From Primula veris (Eukaryota > Streptophyta > Magnoliopsida > Ericales > Primulaceae), in assembly GCA_963682055.1 (NCBI GenBank), contig OY821748.1, positions 28,794,661 through 28,858,660 on the forward strand: 64,000 nt of DNA, given 5' to 3'. Position numbers and translations under genes: made by a program. The notes under the pieces were generated by a model. It was not told where the DNA came from. It saw nothing but the letters and a program-made list of their open reading frames with translations, and did no database searches. This document shows positions 11,870 to 27,100 of this stretch, one piece after another. Positions within the stretch are counted from its first letter, which is position 1. Every line of letters starts with the position of its first letter.

Positions 11870-14800
11870 CATTTCTCATCCCTTTGAACAATGTAGGAAT
11901 CTTATTAAGGGTTTGGGCTGTGATGGCCTTTAATCCTATTTAATAAGACTTTCGGCATTTGAACTTGCTCACTTCATTTCTCATCCCTTTGAACAATATA
12001 GAAATCTTATTACGGATTTGGGCTGTGATGGACTTTAATCCTACTTAATGAGATTTTCGACATCGATCTTGAACATGCTCACTTGCTTTCTCGTTCATTC
12101 AACTGCTCAATGTCAGAGTCTTATTAACGGTTTGGGCTGTGATGGCCTTTAATCCAATTTAATGAGACTTTCGGCATTTGAACTTGCTCACTTCATTTCT
12201 CATCCCTTTGAACAATGTAGGAATCTTATTAAGTATTTGGGCTGTGATGTCTTTTAATCCTACTTAATAAGATTTTCGACATAGATCTTGAACATGGTCA
12301 CTTGCTTTCTCGTTCATTCATCTGCTCAGTGTCAGAGTCTTATTAAGGGTTTGGGCTGTGATGGCCTTTAATCCCATTTAATGAGGTTTTCGGCATCGAT
12401 ATTGAACTTGTTCCCTTCTTTCTCATCCTTTTGAACAATGTAGTAATCTTATTAAGGATTTGGGATGTGATGGTCTTTAATCATTACCTAATGAGATTTT
12501 CGACATCGATCTTGAACATGCTCACTTGCTTTCTCGTTCATTCATCTGCTCAATGTCAGAGTCTTATTAAGGGTTTTGGCTGTGATGGCCTTTAATCCCA
12601 TTTAATGAGACTTTCGGCATTTGAACTTGCTCACTTCATTTCTCATCCCTTTGAACAATATAGAAATCTTATTACGGATTTGGGCTGTGATGGCCTTTAA
12701 TCCTACTTAACGAGATTTTCGACATCGATCTTGAACATGCGCACTTGCTTTCTCGTTCATTCAACTGCTCAATGTCAGAGTCTTATCAAGGGTTTGGGCT
12801 GTGATGGCATTTAATCCCATTTAATGAGGTTTTCGGCATCGATATTGAACTTGTTCACTTCTTTCTCATCCTTTTGAACAATGTAGTAATCTTATTAAGG
12901 ATTTGGGCTATGATTGTCTTTAATCCTACTTAATGAGATTTTCGACATCGATCTTGAACATGCTCACTTAATTTCTCGTTCATTCAACTACTCAATGTCA
13001 GAGTCTTGTTAAGGGTTTGGGCTGTGATGGCCTTTAATCTTATTTAATGAAACTTTTGCATTTGAACTTGCTCACTTCATTTCTCATCCCTTCGAACAAT
13101 GTAGGAATCTTATTAAGTATTTCGGCTGTGATGGCCTTTAATCCTACTTAATGAGATTTTCGACATCGATCTTGAACATGCTCACTTGCTTTCTCGTTCA
13201 TTCAACTGCTCAATGTCAGAGTCTTATCAAGGGTTTGGGCTGTGATGGCCTTTAATCCCATTTAATGATATTTTAGGCATCGATGTTGAACTTGTGCACT
13301 TCTTTCTCATCCTTTTGTACAATGTAGGAATCTTATTAAGTATTTGGGCTGTGATTGCCTTTAATCATACTTTATGAGATTTTCAACATCAATCTTGAAC
13401 ATGCTCACTTGCTTTTTCGTTCATTCAACTGCTCAAAGTTAGAGTCTTAACAAGGGTTTGGGCTGTGATGGCCTTTAATCCCATTTAATGAGACTTTCGG
13501 CATTTGAACTTGCTCACTTAATTTCTCATCTCTTTGAACAATTTAGGAATCTTATTACGGATTTGGGCTGTTATGGCCTTTAATCCTACTTAATGAGATT
13601 TTCGACATCGATCTTGAACATGCTCACTTGCTTTCTCGTTCATTCATCTGCTCAATGTCAGAGTCTTATTAAGGGTTTTGGCTGTGATGGCATTTAATCC
13701 CATTTAATGAGACTTTCGACATTTGAACTTGCTCACTTCATTTCTCATCCCTTTGAACAATATAGAAATCTTATTACGGATTTGGGCTGTGATGGCCTAT
13801 AATCCTACTTAATGAGATTTTCGACATCGATCTTGCACATGCTCATTTGCTTTCTCGTTCATTCAACTGCTCAATGTCAGAGTCTTCTTAACGGTTTGGG
13901 CTATGATGGCCTTTAATTCTATTTAATGAGACTTTCAGCATTTGAACTAGCTCACTTCATTTCTCATCCCTTTGAACAATGTAGGAATCTTATTAAGTAT
14001 TTGGGCTGTGATGGCCTTTAATACGACTTAATGAGATTTTCGACATCGACCTTGAACATGCTCACTTGCTTTCTCGTTCATTCAACTGCTCAATGTCAGA
14101 GTCTTATCAAGGGTTTGGGTTGTGATGGCCTTTAATCCCATCTAATGAGGTTTTCGGCATTTGAACTTGCTCACTTCATTTCTCATCCCTTCGAACAATG
14201 TAGGAATCTTATTAAGGATTTGGGTTGTGATGGCCTTTAATTCTACTTATTGAGATTTTTGACATCGATATTGAACATGCTCACTTGCTTTCTCGTTCAT
14301 TAAACTGCTCAATGTCAGAGTCTTATCAAGGGTTTGGGCTGTGATGGCCTTTAATCCCATTTAATGATATTTTCGGCATCGATGTTGAACTTGTGCACTT
14401 CTTTCTCATCCTTTTGTACAATGTAGGAATCTTATTAAGTATTTGGGCTGTGATTGCCTTTAATCCTACTTTATGAGATTTTCAACATCAATCTTGAACA
14501 TGCTCACTTGCTTTTTTGTTTATTCAACTGCTCAAAGTTAGAGTCTTATCAAGGGTTTGGGCTGTGATGGCCTTTAATCCCATTTAATGAGACTTTCGGC
14601 ATTTGAACTTGCTCACTTCATTTCTCATCCCTTTGAACAATATAGAAATCTTATTACGGATTTGGGCTGTGATGGACTTTAATCCTACTTAATGAGATTT
14701 TCGACATCGATCTTGAACATGCTCACTTGCTTTCTCGTTCATTCAACTGCTCAATGTCAGAGTCTTATTAACGGTTTGGGCTGTGATGGCCTTTAATCCT

Positions 14801-16470
14801 ATTTAATGAGACTTTCGGCATTTGAACTTGCTCACTTCATTTCTCATCCCTTTGAACAATGTAGGAATCTTATTAAGTATTTGGGCTGTGATGTCTTTTA
14901 ATCCTACTTAATGAGATTTTTGACATAGATCTTGAACATGGTCACTTGCTTTCTCGTTCATTCATCTGCTCAGTGTCAGAGTCTTATTAAGGGTTTGGGC
15001 TGTGATGGCCTTTAATCCTATTTAATGAGACTTACAGCATTTGAACTTGTCACTTCATTTCTTATCCCTTTGAACAATGTAGGAATCTTATTAAGTATTT
15101 GGGCTGTGATGTCTTTTAATCCTACTTAATGAGATTTTCGACATTGAACATGGTCACTTGCTTTCTCGTTCATTCAACTTCTCAATGTCAGAGTCTTATT
15201 AACGGTTTGGGCTGTGATGGCCTTTAATCCCATTTAATGAGGTTTTCGGCATCGATATTGAACTTGTTCACTTCTTTCTCATCCTTTTGAATAATGTAGG
15301 AATCTTATTAAGTATTTGGGCTATGATTGCCTTTAATCCTACTTAATGAGATTTTCGACATCGATATTAAACATGCTCACTTGCTTTCTCGTTCATTCAA
15401 CTGCTCAATGTCAGAATCTTATTAAGGGTTTGAGCTGTGATGGCCTTTAATCCTATTTAATGAGACTTTCGGCATTTGAACTTGCTCACTTCATTTCTCA
15501 TCCCTTTGAACAATGTAGTAATCTTATTAAATATTTGGGCTGTGATGGCCTTTAATCCTACTTAATGATATTTTCGACATCGATCTTGAACATGCGCACT
15601 TGCTTTCTCGTTCATTCAACTGCTCAATGTCAGAGTCTTATCAAGGGTTTGGGCTGTGATGGCCTTTAATCCCATTTAATGAGGTTTTCGGCATCGATAT
15701 TGAACTTGTTCACTTCTTTCTCATCCTTTTGAACAATGTAGTAATCTTATTAAGGATTTGGGATGTGATGGTCTTTAATCATTACCTAATGAGATTTTCG
15801 ACATCGATCTTGAACATGCTCACTTGCTTTCTCGTTCATTCATCTGCTCAATGTCAGAGTCTTATTAAGGGTTTTGGCTGTGATGGCCTTTAATCCCATT
15901 TAATGAGACTTTCGGCATTTGAACTTGCTCACTTCATTTCTCATCCCTTTGAACAATATAGAAATCTTATTACGGATTTGGGCTGTGATGGCCTTTAATC
16001 CTACTTAATGAGATTTTCGACATCGATCTTGAATATGCGCACTTGCTTTCTCGTTCATTCAACTGCTCAATGTCAGAGTCTTATCAAGGGTTTGGGCTGT
16101 GATGGCATCTAATCCCATTTAATGAGGTTTTCGGCATCGATATTGAACTTGTTCACTTCTTTCTCATCCTTTTGAACAATGTAGTAATCTTATTAAGGAT
16201 TTGGGCTATGATTGTCTTTAATCCTACTTAATGAGATTTTCGACATCGATCTTGAACATGCTCACTTGATTTCTCGTTCATTCAACTACTCAATGTCAGA
16301 GTCTTGTTAAGGGTTTGGGCTGTGATGGCCTTTAATCTTATTTAATGAAACTTTTGGCATTTGAACTTGCTCACTTCATTTCTCATCCCTTCGAACAATG
16401 TAGGAATCTTATTAAGTATTTGGGCTGTGATGGCCTTTAATCCTACTTAATGAGATTTTCGACATCGATC
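11870..16470. repeat. 4.6-kb block duplicated at offset 8,980 (copy 1)
   Basis: Recurs at about 20850-25450. Shared landmarks are the CTCACTTAATTTCTC monomer at 12963/21943, the marker GATGTTGAAC at 13282/22262, and the CTCACTTGATTTCTC monomer at 16261/25241, all at exactly 8,980 bp. Similarity breaks at about 16.47 kb, where copy 1 has TTGAATATGCGCAC and copy 2 has TTGAACATGCTCAC. The offset is 41 dimers of 219 bp. Confidence 0.85.
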
Positions 16471-16568
16471 TTGAATATGCGCACTTGCTTTCTCGTTCAT
16501 TCAACTGCTCAATGTCAGAGTCTTATTAACGGTTTGGGCTGTGATGGCCTTTAATCCCATTTAATGAG

Positions 16569-16678
16569 GTTTTCGGCATCGATATTGAACTTGTTCACTT
16601 CTTTCTCATCCTTTTGAACAATGTAGTAATCTTATTAAGGATTTGGGCTGTGATGGTCTTTAATCATTACCTAATGAG
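16569..16678. repeat. Reference type-B monomer, long form (110 bp)
   Basis: The long B form keeps the ATCGAT box (GGCATCGATATTGAACTTG) and so looks intermediate between A and short B. It ends with ATCATTACCTAATGAG, a one-base longer tail. Subvariants include GATGTTGAACTTGTGCAC, the marker of the 1,099-bp repeat, and a form that lost TTTGGG to give TTAAGGACTGTGATGG. Confidence 0.9.
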
Positions 16679-18149
16679 ATTTTCGACATCGATCTTGAAC
16701 ATGCTCACTTGCTTTCTCGTTCATTCAACTGCTCAATGTCAGAGTCTTATTAAGGATTTGGGCTGTGATAGCCTTTAATCCTATTTAATGAGACTTTCGG
16801 CATTTGAACTTGCTCATTTCATTTCTCATCCCTTTGAACAATGTAGGAATCTTATTAAGGGTTTGGGCTGTGATGGCCTTTAATCCTATTTAATAAGACT
16901 TTCGGCATTTGAACTTGCTCACTTCATTTCTCATCCCTTTGAACAATATAGAAATCTTATTACGGATTTGGGCTGTGATGGACTTTAATCCTACTTAATG
17001 AGATTTTCGACATCGATCTTGAACATGCTCACTTGCTTTCTCGTTCATTCAACTGCTCAATGTCAGAGTCTTATTAACGGTTTGGGCTGTGATGGCCTTT
17101 AATCCAATTTAATGAGACTTTCGGCATTTGAACTTGCTCACTTCATTTCTCATCCCTTTGAACAATGTAGGAATCTTATTAAGTATTTGGGCTGTGATGT
17201 CTTTTAATCCTACTTAATGAGATTTTCGACATTGAACATGGTCACTTGCTTTCTCGTTCATTCAACTTCTCAATGTCAGAGTCTTATTAATGTTTTGGGC
17301 TGTGATGGCCTTCAATCCCATTTAATGAGGTTTCGGCATCGATATTGAACTTGTTCACTTCATTTCTCATCCCTTTGAACAATGTAGGAATCTTATTAAG
17401 TATTTGGGCTGTGATGTCTTTTAATCCTACTTAATGAGATTTTCGACATAGATCTTGAACATGGTCACTTGCTTTCTCGTTCATTCATCTGCTCAGTGTC
17501 AGAGTCTTATTAAGGGTTTGGGCTGTGATGGCCTTTAATCCTATTTAATGAGACTTACAGCATTTGAACTTGTCACTTCATTTCTTATCCCTTTGAACAA
17601 TGTAGGAATCTTATTAAGTATTTGGGCTGTGATGTCTTTTAATCCTACTTAATGAGATTTTCGACATTGAACATGGTCACTTGCTTTCTCGTTCATTCAA
17701 CTTCTCAATGTCAGAGTCTTATTAACGGTTTGGGCTGTGATGGCCTTTAATCCCATTTAATGAGGTTTTCGGCATCGATATTGAACTTGTTCACTTCTTT
17801 CTCATCCTTTTGAATAATGTAGGAATCTTATTAAGTATTCGGGCTATGATTGCCTTTAATCCTACTTAATGAGATTTTCGACATCGATCTTAAACATGCT
17901 CACTTGCTTTCTCGTTCATTCAACTGCTCAATGTTAGAGTCTTATTAAGGGTTTGAGCTGTGATGGCCTTTAATCCTATTTAATGAGACTTTCGGCATTT
18001 GAACTTGCTCACTTCATTTCTCATCCCTTTGAACAATGTAGTAATCTTATTAAGTATTTGGGCTGTGATGTCTTTTAATCCTACTTAATGAGATTTTCGA
18101 CATTGAACATGGTCACTTGCTTTCTCATTCATTCAACTTCTCAATGTCA

Positions 18150-21100
18150 GAGTCTTATTAACGGTTTGGGCTGTGATGGCCTTTAATCCCATTTAATGAG
18201 GTTTTTGGCATCGATATTGAACTTGTTCACTTCTTTCTCATCCTTTTGAACAATGTAGTAATCTTATTAAGGATTTGGGCTGTGATGGTCTTTAATCATT
18301 ACCTAATGAGATTTTCGACATCGATCTTGAACAAGCTCACTTGCTTTCTCGTTCATTCATCTGCTCAATGTCAGAGTCTTATTAAGGGTTTGGGCAGTGA
18401 TGGCCTTTAATCCTATTTAATGAGACTTTCAGCATTTGAACTTATCACTTCATTTCTCATCCCTTTGAAAAATGTAGGAATCTTATTAAGGGTTTGGGCT
18501 GTGATGGCCTTTAATCCTATTTAATAAGACTTTCGGCATTTGAACTTGCTCACTTCATTTCTCATCCCTTTGAACAATATAGAAATCTTATTACGGATTT
18601 GGGCTGTGATAGACTTTAATCCTACTTAATGATATTTTCGACATCGATCTTGAACATGCTCACTTGCTTTCTCGTTCATTCAACTGCTCAATGTCAGAGT
18701 CTTATTAACGGTTTGGGCTGTGATGGCCTTTAATCCTATTTAATGAGACTTTCGGCATTTGAACTTGCTCACTTCAATTCTCATCCCTTTGAACAATGTA
18801 GAAATCTTATTAAGTATTTGGGCTGTGATGACTTTTAATCCTACTTAATGAGATTTTCGACATAGATCTTGAACATGGTCACTTGCTTTCTCGTTCATTC
18901 ATCTGCTCAGTGTCAGAATCTTATTAAGGGTTTGGTCTGTGATGGCCTTTAATCCTATTTAATTAGACTTTCAGCATTTGAACTTGTCACTTCATTTCTT
19001 ATCCCTTTAAACAATGTAGGAATCTTATTAAGTATTTGGGCTGTGATGTCTTTTAATCCTACTTAATGAGATTTTCGACATTGAACATGGTCACTTGCTT
19101 TCTCGTTCATTCAACTTCTCAATGTCAGAGTCTTATTAATGTTTTGGGCTGTGATGGCCTTCAATCCCATTTAATGAGGTTTCGGCATCGATATTGAACT
19201 TGTTCACTTCTTTCTCATCCTTTTGAATAATGTAGGAATCTTATTAAGTATTCGGGCTATGATTGCCTTTAATCCTACTTAATGAGATTTTCGACATCGA
19301 TCTTAAACATGCTCACTTGCTTTCTCGTTCATTCAACTGCTCAATGTTAGAGTCTTATTAAGGGTTTGAGCTGTGATGGCCTTTAATCCTATTTAATGAG
19401 ACTTTCGGCATTTGAACTTGCTCACTTCATTTCTCATCCCTTTGAACAATGTAGTAATCTTATTAAATATTTGGGCTGTGATGGCCTTTAATCCTACTTA
19501 ACGATATTTTCGACATCGATCTTGAACATGCGCACTTGCTTTCTCGTTCATTCAACTGCTCAATGTCAGAGTCTTATCAAGGGTTTGGGCTGTGATGGCC
19601 TTTAATCCCATTTAATGAGGTTTTTGGCATCGATATTGAACTTGTTCACTTCTTTCTCATCCTTTTGAACAATGTAGTAATCTTATTAAGGATTTGGGCT
19701 GTGATGGTCTTTAATCATTACCTAATGAGATTTTCGACATCGATCTTGAACATGCTCACTTGCTTTCTCGTTCATTCAACTGCTCAATGTCAGAGTCTTA
19801 TTAAGGATTTGGGCTGTGATAGCCTTTAATCCTATTTAATGAGACTTTCGGCATTTGAACTTGCTCACTTCATTTCTCATCCCTTTGAACAATGTAGGAA
19901 TCTTATTAAGGGTTTGGGCTGTGATGGCCTTTAATCCTATTTAATAAGACTTTCGGCATTTGAACTTGCTCACTTCATTTCTCATCCCTTTGAACAATAT
20001 AGAAATCTTATTACGGATTTGGGCTGTGATGGACTTTAATCCTACTTAATGAGATTTTCGACATCGATCTTGAACATGCTCACTTGCTTTCTCGTTCATT
20101 CAACTGCTCAATGTCAGAGTCTTATTAACAGTTTGGGCTGTGATGGCCTTTAATCCTATTTAATGAGACTTTCGGCATTTGAACTTGCTCACTTCATTTC
20201 TCATCCCTTTGAACAATGTAGGAATCTTATTAAGTATTTGGGCTGTGATGTCTTTTAATCCTACTTAATGAGATTTTCGACATAGATCTTGAACATGGTC
20301 ACTTGCTTTCTCGTTCATTCATCTGCTCAGTGTCAGAGTCTTATTAAGGGTTTGGGCTGTGATGGCCATTAATCCTATTTAATGAGACTTTCAGCATTTG
20401 AACTTGTCACTTCATTTCTTATCCCTTTGAACAATGTAGGAATCTTATTAAGTATTTGGGCTGTGATGTCTTTTAATCCTACTTAATGAGATTTTCGACA
20501 TTGAACATGGTCACTTGCTTTCTCGTTCATTCAACTTCTCAATGTCAGAGTCTTATTAACGGTTTGGGCTGTGATGGCCTTTAATCCCATTTAATGAGGT
20601 TTTCGGCATCGATATTGAACTTGTTCACTTCTTTCTCATCCTTTTGAACAATGTAGTAATCTTATTAAGGATTTGGGCTGTGATGGTCTTTAATCATTAC
20701 CTAATGAGATTTTCGACATCGATCTTGAACATGCTCACTTGCTTTCTCGTTCATTCAACTGCTCAATGTCAGAGTCTTATTAAGGATTTGGGCTGTGATA
20801 GCCTTTAATCCTATTTAATGAGACTTTCGGCATTTGAACTTGCTCATTTCATTTCTCAACCCTTTGAACAATGTAGGAATCTTATTAAGGGTTTGGGCTG
20901 TGATGGCCTTTAATCCTATTTAATAAGACTTTCGGCATTTGAACTTGCTCACTTCATTTCTCATCCCTTTGAACAATATAGAAATCTTATTACGGATTTG
21001 GGCTGTGATGGACTTTAATCCTACTTAATGAGATTTTCGACATCGATCTTGAACATGCTCACTTGCTTTCTCGTTCATTCAACTGCTCAATGTCAGAGTC

Positions 21101-24100
21101 TTATTAACGGTTTGGGCTGTGATGGCCTTTAATCCAATTTAATGAGACTTTCGGCATTTGAACTTGCTCACTTCATTTCTCATCCCTTTGAACAATGTAG
21201 GAATCTTATTAAGTATTTGGGCTGTGATGTCTTTTAATCCTACTTAATGAGATTTTCGACATAGATCTTGAACATGGTCACTTGCTTTCTCGTTCATTCA
21301 TCTGCTCAGTGTCAGAGTCTTATTAAGGGTTTGGGCTGTGATGGCCTTTAATCCCATTTAATGAGGTTTTCGGCATCGATATTGAACTTGTTCCCTTCTT
21401 TCTCATCCTTTTGAACAATGTAGTAATCTTATTAAGGATTTGGGATGTGATGGTCTTTAATCATTACCTAATGAGATTTTCGACATCGATCTTGAACATG
21501 CTCACTTGCTTTCTCGTTCATTCATCTGCTCAATGTCAGAGTCTTATTAAGGGTTTTGGCTGTGATGGCCTTTAATCCCATTTAATGAGACTTTCGGCAT
21601 TTGAACTTGCTCACTTCATTTCTCATCCCTTTGAACAATATAGAAATCTTATTACGGATTTGGGCTGTGATGGCCTTTAATCCTACTTAACGAGATTTTC
21701 GACATCGATCTTGAACATGCGCACTTGCTTTCTCGTTCATTCAACTGCTCAATGTCAGAGTCTTATCAAGGGTTTGGGCTGTGATGGCATTTAATCCCAT
21801 TTAATGAGGTTTTCGGCATCGATATTGAACTTGTTCACTTCTTTCTCATCCTTTTGAACAATGTAGTAATCTTATTAAGGATTTGGGCTATGATTGTCTT
21901 TAATCCTACTTAATGAGATTTTCGACATCGATCTTGAACATGCTCACTTAATTTCTCATTCATTCAACTACTCAATGTCAGAGTCTTGTTAAGGGTTTGG
22001 GCTGTGATGGCCTTTAATCTTATTTAATGAAACTTTTGCATTTGAACTTGCTCACTTCATTTCTCATCCCTTCGAACAATGTAGGAATCTTATTAAGTAT
22101 TTGGGCTGTGATGGCCTTTAATCCTACTTAATGAGATTTTCGACATCGATCTTGAACATGCTCACTTGCTTTCTCGTTCATTCAACTGCTCAATGTCAGA
22201 GTCTTATCAAGGGTTTGGGCTGTGATGGCCTTTAATCCCATTTAATGATATTTTCGGCATCGATGTTGAACTTGTGCACTTCTTTCTCATCCTTTTGTAC
22301 AATGTAGGAATCTTATTAAGTATTTGGGCTGTGATTGCCTTTAATCATACTTTATGAGATTTTCAACATCAATCTTGAACATGCTCACTTGCTTTTTCGT
22401 TCATTCAACTGCTCAAAGTTAGAGTCTTAACAAGGGTTTGGGCTGTGATGGCCTTTAATCCCATTTAATGAGACTTTCGGCATTTGAACTTGCTCACTTC
22501 ATTTCTCATCTCTTTGAACAATTTAGGAATCTTATTACGGATTTGGGCTGTTATGGCCTTTAATCCTACTTAATGAGATTTTCGACATCGATCTTGAACA
22601 TGCTCACTTGCTTTCTCGTTCATTCATCTGCTCAATGTCAGAGTCTTATTAAGGGTTTTGGCTGTGATGGCATTTAATCCCATTTAATGAGACTTTCGAC
22701 ATTTGAACTTGCTCACTTCATTTCTCATCCCTTTGAACAATATAGAAATCTTATTACGGATTTGGGCTGTGATGGCCTATAATCCTACTTAATGAGATTT
22801 TCGACATCGATCTTGCACATGCTCATTTGCTTTCTCGTTCATTCAACTGCTCAATGTCAGAGTCTTCTTAACGGTTTGGGCTGTGATGGCCTTTAATTCT
22901 ATTTAATGAGACTTTCAGCATTTGAACTAGCTCACTTCATTTCTCATCCCTTCGAACAATGTAGGAATCTTATTAAGTATTTGGGCTGTGATGGCCTTTA
23001 ATACGACTTAATGAGATTTTCGACATCGACCTTGAACATGCTCACTTGCTTTCTCGTTCATTCAACTGCTCAATGTCAGAGTCTTATCAAGGGTTTGGGT
23101 TGTGATGGCCTTTAATCCCATCTAATGAGGTTTTCGGCATTTGAACTTGCTCACTTCATTTCTCATCCCTTCGAACAATGTAGGAATCTTATTAAGGATT
23201 TGGGTTGTGATGGCCTTTAATTCTACTTATTGAGATTTTTGACATCGATATTGAACATGCTCACTTGCTTTCTCGTTCATTAAACTGCTCAATGTCAGAG
23301 TCTTATCAAGGGTTTGGGCTGTGATGGCCTTTAATCCCATTTAATGATATTTTCGGCATCGATGTTGAACTTGTGCACTTCTTTCTCATCCTTTTGTACA
23401 ATGTAGGAATCTTATTAAGTATTTGGGCTGTGATTGCCTTTAATCCTACTTTATGAGATTTTCAACATCAATCTTGAACATGCTCACTTGCTTTTTTGTT
23501 CATTCAACTGCTCAAAGTTAGAGTCTTATCAAGGGTTTGGGCTGTGATGGCCTTTAATCCCATTTAATGAGACTTTCGGCATTTGAACTTGCTCACTTCA
23601 TTTCTCATCCCTTTGAACAATATAGAAATCTTATTACGGATTTGGGCTGTGATGGACTTTAATCCTACTTAATGAGATTTTCGACATCGATCTTGAACAT
23701 GCTCACTTGCTTTCTCGTTCATTCAACTGCTCAATGTCAGAGTCTTATTAACGGTTTGGGCTGTGATGGCCTTTAATCCTATTTAATGAGACTTTCGGCA
23801 TTTGAACTTGCTCACTTCATTTCTCATCCCTTTGAACAATGTAGGAATCTTATTAAGTATTTGGGCTGTGATGTCTTTTAATCCTACTTAATGAGATTTT
23901 CGACATAGATCTTGAACATGGTCACTTGCTTTCTCGTTCATTCATCTGCTCAGTGTCAGAGTCTTATTAAGGGTTTGGGCTGTGATGGCCTTTAATCCTA
24001 TTTAATGAGACTTTCAGCATTTGAACTTGTCACTTCATTTCTTATCCCTTTGAACAATGTAGGAATCTTATTAAGTATTTGGGCTGTGATGTCTTTTAAT

Positions 24101-27100
24101 CCTACTTAATGAGATTTTCGACATTGAACATGGTCACTTGCTTTCTCGTTCATTCAACTTCTCAATGTCAGAGTCTTATTAACGGTTTGGGCTGTGATGG
24201 CCTTTAATCCCATTTAATGAGGTTTTCGGCATCGATATTGAACTTGTTCACTTCTTTCTCATCCTTTTGAATAATGTAGGAATCTTATTAAGTATTTGGG
24301 CTATGATTGCCTTTAATCCTACTTAATGAGATTTTCGACATCGATATTAAACATGCTCACTTGCTTTCTCGTTCATTCAACTGCTCAATGTCAGAATCTT
24401 ATTAAGGGTTTGAGCTGTGATGGCCTTTAATCCTATTTAATGAGACTTTCGGCATTTGAACTTGCTCACTTCATTTCTCATCCCTTTGAACAATGTAGTA
24501 ATCTTATTAAATATTTGGGCTGTGATGGCCTTTAATCCTACTTAATGATATTTTCGACATCGATCTTGAACATGCGCACTTGCTTTCTCGTTCATTCAAC
24601 TGCTCAATGTCAGAGTCTTATCAAGGGTTTGGGCTGTGATGGCCTTTAATCCCATTTAATGAGGTTTTCGGCATCGATATTGAACTTGTTCACTTCTTTC
24701 TCATCCTTTTGAACAATGTAGTAATCTTATTAAGGATTTGGGATGTGATGGTCTTTAATCATTACCTAATGAGATTTTCGACATCGATCTTGAACATGCT
24801 CACTTGCTTTCTCGTTCATTCATCTGCTCAATGTCAGAGTCTTATTAAGGGTTTTGGCTGTGATGGCCTTTAATCCCATTTAATGAGACTTTCGGCATTT
24901 GAACTTGCTCACTTCATTTCTCATCCCTTTGAACAATATAGAAATCTTATTACGGATTTGGGCTGTGATGGCCTTTAATCCTACTTAATGAGATTTTCGA
25001 CATCGATCTTGAATATGCGCACTTGCTTTCTCGTTCATTCAACTGCTCAATGTCAGAGTCTTATCAAGGGTTTGGGCTGTGATGGCATTTAATCCCATTT
25101 AATGAGGTTTTCGGCATCGATATTGAACTTGTTCACTTCTTTCTCATCCTTTTGAACAATGTAGTAATCTTATTAAGGATTTGGGCTATGATTGTCTTTA
25201 ATCCTACTTAATGAGATTTTCGACATCGATCTTGAACATGCTCACTTGATTTCTCGTTCATTCAACTACTCAATGTCAGAGTCTTGTTAAGGGTTTGGGC
25301 TGTGATGGCCTTTAATCTTATTTAATGAAACTTTTGGCATTTGAACTTGCTCACTTCATTTCTCATCCCTTCGAACAATGTAGGAATCTTATTAAGTATT
25401 TGGGCTGTGATGGCCTTTAATCCTACTTAATGAGATTTTCGACATCGATCTTGAACATGCTCACTTGCTTTCTCGTTCATTCAACTGCTCAATGTCAGAG
25501 TCTTATCAAGGGTTTGGGTTGTGATGGCCTTTAATCCCATTTAATGATATTTTCGGCATCGATGTTGAACTTGTGCACTTCTTTCTCATCCTTTTGTACA
25601 ATGTAGGAATCTTATTAAGTATTTGGGCTGTGATAGCCTTTAATCATACTTTATGAGATTTTCAACATCAATCTTGAACATGCTCACTTGCTTTTTCGTT
25701 CATTCAACTTCTCAAAGTTAGAGTCTTAACAAGGGTTTGGGCTGTGATGGCCTTTAATCCCATTTAATGAGACTTTCGGCATTTGAACTTGCTCACTTCA
25801 TTTCTCATCTCTTTGAACAATTTAGGAATCTTATTACGGATTTGGGCTGTTATGGCCTTTAATCCTACTTAATGAGATTTTCGACATCGATCTTGAACAT
25901 GCTCACTTGCTTTCTCGTTCATTCATCTGCTCAATGTCAGAGTCTTATTAAGGGTTTTGGCTGTGATGGCCTTTAATCCCATTTAATGAGACTTTCGACA
26001 TTTGAACTTGCTCACTTCATTTCTCATCCCTTTGAACAATATAGAAATCTTATTACGGATTTGGGCTGTGATGGCCTTTAATCCTACTTAATGAGATTTT
26101 CGACATCGATCTTGCACATGCTCATTTGCTTTCTCGTTCATTCAACTGCTCAATGTCAGAGTCTTATTAACGGTTCGGGCTGTGATGGCCTTTAATCCTA
26201 TTTAATGAGACTTTCGGCATTTGAACTTGCTCACTTCATTTCTCATCCCTTACAACAATGTAGGAATCTTATTAAGTATTTGGGCTGTGATGGCCTTTAA
26301 TATGACTTAATGAGATTTTCGACATCGATCTTGAACATGCTCACTTGCGTTCTCGTTCATTCAACTGCTCAATGTCAGAGTCTTATCAAGGTTTTGGATT
26401 GTGATGGCCTTTAATCCCATCTAATGAGGTTTTCGGCATTTGAACTTGCTCACTTCATTTCTCATCCCTTCGAACAATGTAGGAATCTTATTAAGGATTT
26501 GGGTTGTGATGGCCTTTAATTCTACTTATTGAGATTTTTGACATCGATATTGAACATGCTCACTTGCTTTCTCGTTCATTCAACTGCTCAATGTCAGAGT
26601 CTTATCAAGGGTTTGGGCTGTGATGGCCTTTAATCCCATTTAATGATATTTTCGGCATCGATGTTGAACTTGTGCACTTCTTTCTCATCCTTTTGTACAA
26701 TGTAGGAATCTTATTAAGTATTTGGGCTGTGATAGCCTTTAATCATACTTTATGAGATTTTCAACATCAATCTTGAACATGCTCACTTGCTTTTTCGTTC
26801 ATTCAACTGCTCAAAGTTAGAGTCTTAACAAGGGTTTGGGCTGTGATGGCCTTTAATCCCATTTAATGAGACTTTCGGCATTTGAACTTGCTCACTTCAT
26901 TTCTCATCTCTTTGAACAATTTAGGAATCTTATTACGGATTTGGGCTGTTATGGCCTTTAATCCTACTTAATGAGATTTTCGACATCGATCTTGAACATG
27001 CTCACTTGCTTTCTCGTTCATTCATCTGCTCAATGTCAGAGTCTTATTAAGGGTTTTGGCTGTGATGGCCTTTAATCCCATTTAATGAGACTTTTTACAT

